Origin: Apium graveolens
Lineage: Eukaryota > Streptophyta > Magnoliopsida > Apiales > Apiaceae
Length of the DNA stretch: 64,000 nucleotides
Direction of reading: 5' to 3'
Assembly (NCBI RefSeq): GCF_009905375.1
Contig: NC_133650.1
Span: 304,083,203 to 304,147,202, forward strand
The position numbers and the translations under genes were made by a program. Of the stretch, positions 54,351 to 64,000 are shown piece by piece (position 1 is the first letter of the stretch; every line of letters starts with the position of its first letter). The notes under the pieces are model-generated. The model made no database searches, was not told the DNA's origin, and saw only the letters and a program-made list of their open reading frames with translations.

Positions 54351-55980
54351 GTTGATTTTAATGAAAAAGGTTAGTTTTTGAAATTCAACGTATGTATGCA
54401 AGGAAAAATATTAGTTTTTTATTTACACTACGGGTACCAAAGTAACATTAAGTTATATGTGTGTTGGCATGTAAATTGTCGTATGTTACAATTTTTAGTA
54501 AATTATGATGGTTTCAATTATTTATATGATAAATATCTGATTTATGTACATTTTTAATCAATAATAACATCTAGTCAGACAAATGATTACTTAAATAACA
54601 TGCTTTTATAATTATTCAAAAATTAAAATTATGTAATAATTAAATTGCAATAATTTATATATGGTATTCATATTATAATCACTGATAAACAATATATATC
54701 TAGTTTTTATGCAATTGTGTATCAATCATGGTTGTAACATAAAAAAATATTATATATTATAAAGACTTATTATTGATATTCATGATTTTTTTTCAAGGAT
54801 TCGAAGGGAAAATTATAATTATATCGTTATTTAAACCGTTTTTAAGTTCCTTTCATTACTAATCTAATATTTCTTCCTATAATAATTTGATAACATTATA
54901 TACTATTCTCCTAAAATTAATTATTTTTCAATTTGATAAAGTTTTATAAATATCAGTTGAACTAGTTAATTCATTCAGATTATTGAACAATATATAATTT
55001 TTCTTTAAATAGTATAAAATACATTGAATCAAATGTTACAATATAGTATAGATATAACTTTTTTTTGAATAATTCAAAATTTAAAAATAATTCAAAATAT
55101 TTGTACAATATTATCTTAATCAATGAATACTATTTATCTAGAAGAATTCTTTTTAAAAGGCTAGTTTTTTTAAAGTGGAAAATAAAAAATAAAATGATTT
55201 AATATATTATCGTAGTTTTAAAAAATCTCGTGAGATCTCATAACAAATTTTGAATATGTTTAAAATCGGGACAAGTCTCAAAAATAATAATACGCTACCA
55301 ATGAAGTTAGTAATTTTAATATAAATAATCAATTAACTTGATGTTATAAACACCTCAAACACATTAATTTATATTAATATAAGATATTAAAAAAATTCAC
55401 ATTATTGATAAGATATTCTCGCCAAACTTGTAATTTAAATTTACTAAACATAGAATGTGACGATGGTTTTCGGCCGAGTCATGTAGTCAAATTTTGAGTA
55501 TTTTTTAAAGAATGGGCCAATTTCTAATTTCAAATTGGAATAAAATAAAATGTTTTAACTCATTACAATTCGAACTCATCTAAATATGTAATACCATTAT
55601 AGATTATTTATATATAAGAGATTCTATTTTCAATATTTTCTTTAAAAATTATATATGTACATTTTAATAACTTTTATAATAATAAAATATGTTAAAAATA
55701 TATCAGATACATTTTCAAACTAAAAAAAGATTAATAAATAAGATAATAATTCATTTACGTACTATGTCTAATTTTGTTTCGGAATTTAATTCTTTAAAAT
55801 TAACTGTACAAATATTAAAGTAACTATCTTTTTTTGCGGAATTCAAGTAACTATCTTTAAAGTTAAATAAATATTTATTTAGCACACTTTACATATTATT
55901 ATTATGTGTATGATAAAAAGCATTGGTATGGGGTTGTATGGCTGAATGAAATATATGGAGTTTGATTCTCACAAAGCACA
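54351..55980. repeat. Internal duplication, unit 2 (copy B)
   Basis: Counterpart of 9194-10820, without the MULE. Confidence 0.8.
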
Positions 55981-56014
55981 TCTTTTATATAAAAATTTAT
56001 CACTAAAATTCATC

Positions 56015-56115
56015 AAGAGAGTCTTGAGTTATTATACACAGACGTGGATAAAAGGTTTAGTAATCCATTCTATGTTCTGTTAGGTTTCAGAAATAACGGT
56101 GAAGCCTTCCTTGGT
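56015..56115 (+). pseudogene. F-box/FBA scrap (copy B)
   Basis: Counterpart of 10855-10955. Confidence 0.7.
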
Positions 56116-56509
56116 TCTCTTCAAACCCCATTGAGCGAGTTCTGAGAATATAAGAGAAATGTTTGTTACTGGAATTAGAATACTTAAGAGAATGGTGCCC
56201 TGCATAGGGACAACATGGAGCTTTTCAGAAATTTGTAACTATGAAGTGAAGAGACTTTGATGGTGCATATTTCTACTGCCACTTAATGTGTAAACAGGTG
56301 AGTTATTTGAGGTCACCTCATAAGAGTATTCAAATTCGGCTATTGGATTATACAAATGCTTACCGAGTCTGTTTTTTATGTATGTTCAGCTTCAGTAACA
56401 TATTTTTCAGAAATTAAATCAACGTAGGTAAATTAGAAGGAGAAAAGGGAACCTGATATATCTCAGGCTTTTGATGTTTTTCCCCAATGTTTTATTCTCT
56501 CACCACCAA

Positions 56510-57118
56510 GTGTATACCATGCATGTCTCTTTCTTTTAGTCACAACTCTTCTGTTACAGCGAGTCTTAAAAATTCTGTTTCAGAATAAAATGCTACAGTT
56601 TTGATAACATATCTCAGGAAAAGAGGCTGAGACATATCCCAGCTTACCGTTTTCTTCAACCATTCTAATATATATTTTCTTGCACTATTTTGTTAGTATG
56701 AAACATTAGATCATGTCCACAATATTAATAGAGGCGCGTCCTGCTTATCACTGGATAATTGGTCGAGAATTGCTGCTGAATCTTCCGGTGCCCTATCATA
56801 TCTTCCTATGCATCTTCTATACCTGTAATTCATATAGATGTTAAATTAGGTAACATATTACTGGATGATAATAATGTATCTAAAATTTCAGATTGTGGAG
56901 CTTTGAGGTTGGTACTCATGGATTAAACCAAAGAAACTACATTAGTCCAGGGTACTTTAGGATACTTGGACCCTGAATACTTACATTCAGGCCAACTGAC
57001 TGAAAAAAGTGATGTTTATAGTTTTGGATTTTTCCTTGCAGAGCGCTTTTAACAAGAAGAAAACCAATTTACATGGCTAATCCTGAGGAAGAAAGAAATC
57101 ATGGCATATATTTGAGAA
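56510..57118 (+). pseudogene. Wall-associated-kinase-like fragment (copy B)
   Basis: Counterpart of 11350-11958 with the same frameshifts. In the activation segment the stop seen in copy A before [10 protein letters not shown] (TCTAGG) is CCAGGG here, so copy B keeps one codon that copy A has lost. Confidence 0.75.
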
Positions 57119-57177
57119 AAAAGTACTAAACATCCATATAAGAAACCAAATACTTATGCCACAGTTTACCTTATCGC

Positions 57178-58283
57178 AACGAATATTTAATATATTTTGA
57201 TAGTCAACCATATAGGAATTGTGCGAAATCAGAGTTTCTTTGCGGGCTTAATGATGTTAAGGTGCATGGTTGCTGCAATGGAATAGTTTGTTATACCAAG
57301 CTTTACCAAAATCGCAAAGATCGTGGACTTATCTATCTCTGGAACCCTTTTGTTTGAAAACTGAAGGTTCTTCCTAAGTTTCGAGAAAAGTGTTATTCTG
57401 GAGAAGCCAAAAAAGCTATTGGATTTTGGTTTGATAAGGAGAAAAATGACTACGAGGTTGCGAGAATTAGTTACACTGAAGTGGCATCTTCTGTTGATTT
57501 CTTTAGCCTAAGGAGTAATTCTTGGAAAACTATCAGTGATTCTTGTACAGGTGTCCATTTATGCCCGATATTGGAGCACAATGTAGTGTACACTAAAGGA
57601 ACATTGCTCTGGCTGGCAGAAGAAAGGTCAAGACACTGGAAGACTGTTTCGATAAATTTGAATATTGGCATGTTTCAAGAGGCGTTAATAGGTACTTCCT
57701 CCGTCCCACTGGATTGTTTACATTACTTTTTGGCACGCTTTTCAATGCTCGTTTACAGTATACTTCCATAATATTATTATTTTTTTTAATTCTGAAAAAA
57801 AGTTTCATGTTTAAACTTTTATTAAAAAAAAATTAAGAAAAAACATTATGAAACTATACTTTATTGAAGCCTCAAAATACGTGCAAACAGTGTACGTAAA
57901 CTATCCAGCGGGACAGAGGGAGTAATAATTTTCAGCCTTCAGGTTTATGGTATCTTAAGGAAGTCGACGCTAATTCTCTTGTTATCTTCAGCACGAATGG
58001 TCTTCGTTGTGTTTGTATGGCGAAAGTAGATGATGAGAGTCTTGAATTGTTATATACAGATGTGAATGAGAGTCCTAGTAATTACTTTTGTCTGTTAGGT
58101 TTCAGAAATAACGGTGAAGCTATCGTTCGTATAAGCAAATTTACTCGGATTCAACAACCCAGAAATTTGATAGTTTCATATGATTTTGGTGCCAATCAGT
58201 TGATTGATTTTTTTTTAACCAGCGAAAGTTCGTTCTCTGCCTATCCTTTTGTTGAGACTCTTGTGCTCCTAGATGAGAGATGA
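57178..58283 (+). pseudogene. F-box/FBA protein pseudogene (copy B)
   Basis: Counterpart of 12018-13135. A T for A change turns the arginine codon after WNPFV into TGA (about 57355), so the frame restarts only at 57481. In contrast, the C-terminal part is better preserved than in copy A: ESLELLYTDV is kept, and one extra T near 58208 restores the frame through LTSESSFSAYPFVETLVLLD to a stop at 58281-58283. The Stowaway MITE still interrupts the gene. Confidence 0.8.
57695..57922. mobile_element. Stowaway-type MITE (copy B)
   Basis: Counterpart of 12535-12762; left end CTTCCTCCGTCCC, TA duplications at 57693-57694 and 57923-57924. Confidence 0.9.
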
Positions 58284-58342
58284 GAGATGAGAGTGACATG
58301 AATGTGTTTGGATGACATTTTATTCTCCCCCAACCAAATATA

Positions 58343-59405
58343 TGTTAGAAAATGGAAATTTGAGAACACGTGTAATATATCTTCTTAACGTAATTTCCGG
58401 TTAATAACAAGTGGAGGTTGTTCCTTGCTATAAGGACACTAATTTTCATATTTGGATCTAAGACATTTTCTTAGTGAAATCCATGTAGAAATAAGAGCAA
58501 GAATGCTTATTTGTACAAGAGTTATTTCGGTTTTAGCTGAGAAGCATATTTTGAAATTTATGCAATGTTCAGGACCTGAAGCTAGAGGTCATGTGCTGAG
58601 ATAAGTTTTTGCAATGTTCAGGGCCTGAGGTTGGAAGCTCAGGACCTGATGGTATGCTGAAAATGTTTCTAGAATGTTCAGGGCCCGAGGCTAGATGTTC
58701 AGGTCCTGAGGTGCTGAAAAGTTTTGTTTTGTTTAGGGCCTGAGGCTTATGCTCAGGGCCTGAACTGGAAACCAATTGCTAAAACTATATAAACATGTTT
58801 TGTATAAATAAGTATATTATATATTAATATTTGAGTGAGGATTATTATTATTTTAATAATAATAATAATAATTAGACTCTTATACAATATATAATATATC
58901 ATAATACATACGTTACTTTTGTAGAAAAGAGCAAAAATTGAAGTGTGTGAAAATCTGAGAGGGAGATAGATTGGGGAAAATAGATAGAAACCCTTGAACA
59001 TCATCTCTCTCGCTCTCTCCCGCATATACATACATATATTCATTGATTTTCTTGGTGAATTGAGGTGCTGATCGTTGTTGAGCCTTCTCGTATCTGTGAA
59101 CGGATCGCTCTGAGTTGTTTTATCCTGGAAGTGATATTGTGGCAACCCATCACAGCATAAGTGGGGCAATAATCTCTTCAAGAACAGTCAAGTCTTCTTG
59201 AGAGCTTGGCGACTCACCTGATTCTCTAATTCTGATAAAGCTTCATAGAGCTAAGTGATTTTCTCTAATTTCTTGTCAATTCGGTCTCTAATTATATATT
59301 GTTTGTGCCTTCGTGTTTGTTTCGTTACTTGGTTGAATTTTCTTGTTCATGTTAATTTGTTATATATAATTGTCCCATTGTTGCGCGTATAGTAATACTC
59401 CAGCA
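58343..59405 (-). mobile_element. Solo LTR (copy B, unit 1)
   Basis: Counterpart of 13182-14245, with the TCAGGNCCTGA array at 58569-58763. Confidence 0.75.
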
Positions 59406-59410
59406 ATACA

Positions 59411-60044
59411 TACCATATTTATGTCTCTTTCTTTTAGTCATAACCAGGGATGGATCTAAAAATATTTACTTCGTGGTGCACCGAGTAAATTTTGGATGAC
59501 ACCCTCTTGTTTTATTTATTTTAATGTGGGGAATTTAATATGATCTTAAAAAAAATTAATGGTTAAGAAACGTAAAAGAATTATTTAGGGAGGACGCGTG
59601 TTCTTCGATGGCCCTTTACTAGAATCTCCCCCGATCAGAACTCTTTGGTGAGTCTTAAGATTTTGTTTGAGAACAAAATGCTGCAATTTTGGAAATGCCT
59701 CAAGAAACTATAATCCATTTTTAATCGTTCACATGATTTTGTGTTAAATTTTGCACAGTAACATTTAAAGTGAGCTTACTAATAAATTTAAGCCTAGAAT
59801 TTTCGTTAATTGAGATTTGTTTAATAGACAAACCAGAAAAATATAAAAATTTGTTTTGCTAAAGTGAGGTTCTGCTGAAGATGCTCATGCTCTTATCATA
59901 TGGCCAAATTCCTAGCTACCTTTATACTGGATGAATGCACTTCATTTACAGTAATTATGGACTACTATTGTCATCCTGCCTTTGTTGGATGAATGAAACA
60001 TATATTAAAGAAGGGTTCGTTCCATAGCAAATATTGTTAATAGT
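59411..60044 (+). pseudogene. Second kinase fragment with hAT-like MITE (copy B)
   Basis: Counterpart of 14251-14883; MITE at 59445-59633. Confidence 0.4.
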
Positions 60045-60048
60045 TGAT

Positions 60049-60073
60049 GTTGGCACAATGTAAACAATATACA

Positions 60074-60109
<36 letters not shown>

Positions 60110-60395
60110 TTGTGTATGACTAGAGAAAAACAAATATTTTGCTGAACTACTATTTTTTATTATGTTAAAGCAATTACAATATATAATGAAAAACAATAAG
60201 AAAGTGACTCCTAGGATCTGGAAAACTGAAAGTCCTAAACAAACTCAAACATTAACATCTTATTTTGTAATGCTCCTATTTTATCTCGTTATGCTCACCA
60301 GAAACTGAAGACTCGGACAACATTAAGCACACACTAAACTAACAACTATCAACTAGAGTTCATGAATAAGGACAAGTTAAAATTAAATTCCAACA
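60049..60395 (-). repeat. copia 3' LTR (copy B, unit 1)
   Basis: Counterpart of 14889-15234; the polypurine tract here has lost one G to A (AATGGGGAGT). Confidence 0.8.
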
Positions 60396-60404
60396 AACTC
60401 CCCA

Positions 60405-62251
60405 TTAATCTAAACTTTTCTGAATGCATTTCTTTACTCCAAGCAGATTCCTTATAATTTCAAATTTAACATAGGTCAGGGCTTTGGTGAGAGAATCTGC
60501 CCTTTGTTCTTCAGTACACATGTGCTTCACAATTATTTCCCCATTCTCCACGCATTCACATATAAAATGATACCAAATATCTATGTGTTTGCTTCTACCG
60601 TGAAACACCGGATTTTTAGCCAAGTCTATTGCAGACTTATTGTTAATAAACAACGTAACTGGACCAATGTCTTGTTCAGTAACTCGAGACAACAGTTTTC
60701 CCAACCAAATAGCCTGACAAGCCGCTGCAGTAGCCGCCATGAACTCGGTCTCACAGGATGAGAGTGCCACATATTTCTGTTTATGTGAGGCCCATGTTAT
60801 CAAGCTTTTATTGAGGTAGAAGACCATCCCCCCGGTGCTTTTTCTGTCTTCCACGTTACCAGCAAGATCGCTTTCTGAGTATCCGACCAAAACTTCGTTG
60901 TCACTGTCCCGTGAGTAGATTAAACCGAAATCCAATGTCCCTTTTACATAGTGAAGTATAAGTTTTGCTGCAGCCTGTTGTAGAAGAGTTGGTCTCTCCA
61001 TAAACCTACTCACAATGCCCACATAATATGCTATATCAGGTCTGGTGTGGACAAGATATCTCAAACCTCCGATTATACTTTTAAACTTAGTAGAGTTGAC
61101 TTCTGTTTTGCCTTCGTCTTTGTTGATGATTTACTTGGGATGCATCGGAACTTTAGTCGGGCTGCAGTATAACATACCAGCTTTGTTAAGAATTTTCTTC
61201 TCGTACCCCGTCTGTTTTGGTTGAATATATCCATTTCCCTGTTTAACTTCAATACCAAGATAGTAATAGGTTAGCTTGCCTAAATCACACATATCAAACT
61301 TACTTGCCATTTGTTCCTTGAACTCTGTGATGGCTGCAATATTTGCTCCTATTAGGAGAATATCATCGACATGGATGCCAATTATTATCACTTCATTTCC
61401 CCTATTTTTTGTGTACACAGCCTGCTTATAAGCACACCTGACAAAGCCCAACTCCTCCAAACATTTGTTCAATTTTGAGTACCAAGCCCTGGGAGCTTGA
61501 CGAAGACCGTATAGAGCTTTTAAGGGTTTGTAAACAAGATGTTCTTGTCCTGGTTTGACAAAACCTTCGGGTCGCCTAACATAGACCTCTTCCTTGATTT
61601 CCCCGTTCAAAAAAGCCGTTTTGACATCAAGATGATGAACCTCCCAGTTCCCTTTTGCAGCATGAGCAAAGCAGTAGGCTTATTGTCTCAATTCGCATGA
61701 CTGGTGCAAATACCTCATCGAAGTCTATGCCTTATTTCTGCACACATACTTTGGCTACAATCCTTGCTTTATGTTTAATAATATTTCCGTTTGCATCTCG
61801 TTTAATCTTGTATATCCATTTCAGATCAATGGGTTTTCGACCTTGAGGCAGCTCTGTTAACTCCCACTCCCAGGTTCCATTTCTCTCTACTGCATCCATT
61901 TCAATTTCCATAGCTTTCTTCCATTCAGCTCCCCTAGCTGCTTAGTTTAATTTGCTGGCTCATCTAACCCTATTAGATACAATTCTTCACTTTCCAAATC
62001 AATGGGTTCAGTTTCACCGTAAATCTCACTTAGTGGCATGTACCTTCGAGGTTCATCATCAGATTCTGAGCTCGATATGGACCTATTAGAGTTTGAACTG
62101 CCCCCTATTGGCATTTCTCTCCCAGAGACTGAGCTAGACATACTTGGGCTTTGCACATCACTTGCAGCAGTGCTACTGTGGTTGTCATTTGAGGCTGATA
62201 ATCTTGTTCCGGAGTTATCAGTTTCTTCCCATACTTCATCACCTTCACTTG
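60405..62251 (-). pseudogene. Ty1/copia pol remnant (copy B)
   Basis: Counterpart of 15244-17090. Two copy-private changes damage it further: a GAA to TAA stop after MHPK (61131-61133), which splits the long frame in two, and a change of the RT active-site tyrosine to histidine (HVDD in place of YVDD, near 61363-61374). The RNase H part remains open (60405-61064). Confidence 0.9.
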
Positions 62252-63276
62252 ACGTAATTTCTGGTTAATAACAAGTGGAGGTTGTTCCTTGCTATAAGGA
62301 CATAAACTTTCATATTGGGATCTAATATATTTTCTTAGTGAAATCCATGTAAAAATAAGAGCAAGAACGCTTATTTGTACAAGAGTTGTTTCGATTTTAG
62401 TCGAGAAGCATATTTTGAAATTTATGTAATGTTCAGGACCTGAGGCTAGAGGTTCAGGACCTGATGATGTTCTGAGATAAGTTTCTGCAATGTTCAGGGC
62501 CTGAGGTTGGAAGCTCAGGACCTGATGGTTTGCTGAAAACATTTCTGGAATGTTCAGGGCCCGAGGCTAGATGTTCAGGTCCTGAGGTGCTGAAAAGTTT
62601 TGGTTTGTTTAGGGCCTGAGGCTTATGCTCAGGGCCTAAACTGGAAACCAATTGCTAAAACTATATTAACATGTTTTGTATAAATAAGTATATTAAATAT
62701 TAATATTTGAGTGAGGATTATTATTATTTTAATAATAATAATAATTAGGCTCTTATACAATATATAATAGATCAGATTACACACGTTACTTTTGTAGAGA
62801 AGAGCAAAAGTTGAAGTGCGAAAATCTGAGAGGGAGATAGATTGGGGAAAATAAATAGAAACCCTTGAACATCATCTCTCTGGCTCTCTCCCACATATAC
62901 ATACATATATTCATTAATTTTCTTGGTGAATTGAGGTGTTGATTGTTGTTGAGCCTTCTCGTATCTGTGAACGGATTGCTCTAAATTGTTTTATCATGTA
63001 AGTGATATTGTGGCAACCCATCACAGTGTAAGTGGGGCAATAATCTCTTCAATAATAGTCAAGTCTTCTTGAGGGCTTGGCGACTCACCTGATTCTCTAA
63101 TTCTGATAAAGCTTCATAGAGCTAAGTGATTTTCTCTAATTTCTTGTCAATTCGGTCTCTAATTATATATTGTTTGTGCCTTCATGTTTGTTTCGTTACC
63201 TGGTTGAATTTGCATGTTCATGTTAATTTGTTATATATAACTGTCTCATTGTTGCGCGTATAGTAAATTCCCAACA
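62252..63276 (-). mobile_element. Solo LTR, truncated (copy B, unit 2)
   Basis: Counterpart of 17091-18115, with the same truncation point and the flank ATATA after 63276. Confidence 0.75.
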
Positions 63277-63923
63277 ATATATACCATGTTTATGTCTCTT
63301 TCTTTTAGTCACAACCAGGGGTGGATCTAAAAATATTTACTTCGTGGTGCACCGAGTAAATTTTGGATAACACCCTATTGTTTTATTTATTTTAATGTGG
63401 GCACTTTAATATGTTCTTAAAATTTTTAATGGTTAAGAAACGTAAAAGAATTATTTAGGGAGGACGCGTGTTCTTCGATGGCCTTTTACTAGAATCTCCC
63501 CCGATCAGAACTCTTTGGTGAGTCTTAAGATTTTGTTTGAGAACAAAATGCTGCAATTTTGGAAATGTCTCAGGAAACTATAATCCATTTTTAATCGTTC
63601 ACATGATTTTGTGTTAAATTTTGCACAGTAACATTTAAAGTGAGCTTACTAATAAATTTAACCTTAGAATTTTCGTTGATTGAGATTTGTTTGATAGACA
63701 AACCAGAAAAACATAAAAATTTATTTTGCTAAAGTGAGGTGCTGCTGAAGATGCTCATGCTCTTATCATATGGGCTTATCATATGGCCAAATTCCTGGCT
63801 ACCTTTATACTATCACTTCATTTACGGTAATTATGGACTACTTTTGTCATCCCGCCTTTGTTGGAAGAATGAAACATATATTAAAGAAGGGTTCATTCCA
63901 TAGCAAATATTGTTAATAGTTGA

Positions 63924-64000
63924 TGTTGGCACAATGTAAGCAATATACAATTTATATATATATATATATGTGTGTGTGTGTTTGTGTATGATGGGAGAAA
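63924..64000 (-). repeat. copia LTR, cut by window end (copy B, unit 2)
   Basis: Begins at the TGTTGGCACAATG end of the LTR; counterpart of 18763 onward. Confidence 0.7.

Larger units (their letters stand above)
41203..64000. repeat. Large direct duplication, copy B
   Basis: Second copy of positions 1-18839, running off the window end. It shares all older insertions with copy A (LTR element in the UGT, MULE, Stowaway MITE, solo LTRs, copia fragment) and adds one private insertion at 46360-50309. Copy-private mutations include stops in the F-box and copia reading frames. Tandem duplication is the simplest reading; two haplotypes joined in assembly is the main alternative. Confidence 0.97.

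Overview
The window is plant nuclear DNA, almost certainly from a flowering plant with a large, transposon-rich genome. The remnants are of plant-only families: UGT73-like glycosyltransferase, wall-associated-kinase-like kinase, F-box/FBA protein, CYP81-like P450 and a cytokinin-receptor CHASE domain. The mobile elements are plant types: Tat-lineage Ty3, SIRE-like and other Ty1/copia, CACTA, MULE, Stowaway. I cannot name the species. I see no intact host gene; every host-derived coding segment is truncated, frameshifted, stopped or interrupted.

Layout. The dominant structure is a direct duplication. Positions 1-18839 (copy A) recur from 41203 to the window end (copy B), about 41.2 kb apart and roughly 1% diverged in the stretches I compared by eye. 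Each copy carries, in order: the 3' end of an F-box gene; a UGT pseudogene split by a 3.8-kb LTR element; F-box scraps; an AT-rich region holding a ~3-kb internal duplication and a 0.9-kb MULE with a CYP81-like fragment; a wall-associated-kinase fragment; an F-box pseudogene interrupted by a Stowaway MITE; then a solo LTR, a second kinase fragment and a decayed minus-strand copia element, a block partly repeated in tandem with a 3.86-kb period. Copy B alone carries a 3,950-bp non-autonomous CACTA element with pieces of at least three host genes, inserted in the UGT pseudogene; copy A shows the clean empty site.

Between the copies (about 19.1-41.2 kb) lie an AT-rich stretch with a ~165-bp tandem repeat and a cluster of perfect palindromes (19.2-19.8 kb), a Tat-lineage Ty3 element with 5' LTR, gag, broken pol, 3' tandem repeats and an antisense two-exon reading frame (20.4-29.1 kb), the 3' two thirds of a copia element fused directly to it (29.1-32.9 kb), and a full-length SIRE-like copia element on the minus strand (33.5-41.0 kb). 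The last two both lie in one F-box pseudogene.

Relative order. Paralogous empty sites and target-site duplications support several steps. The UGT-disrupting LTR element, the MULE, the Stowaway MITE and the solo LTRs predate the large duplication because both copies have them. The CACTA insertion is later, because only copy B has it. The SIRE-like element has LTRs differing at about four of 1,316 positions, fewer than separate the two large copies, so it is probably among the youngest insertions. An assembly that joined two haplotypes could also produce the A/B structure and cannot be excluded from sequence alone.
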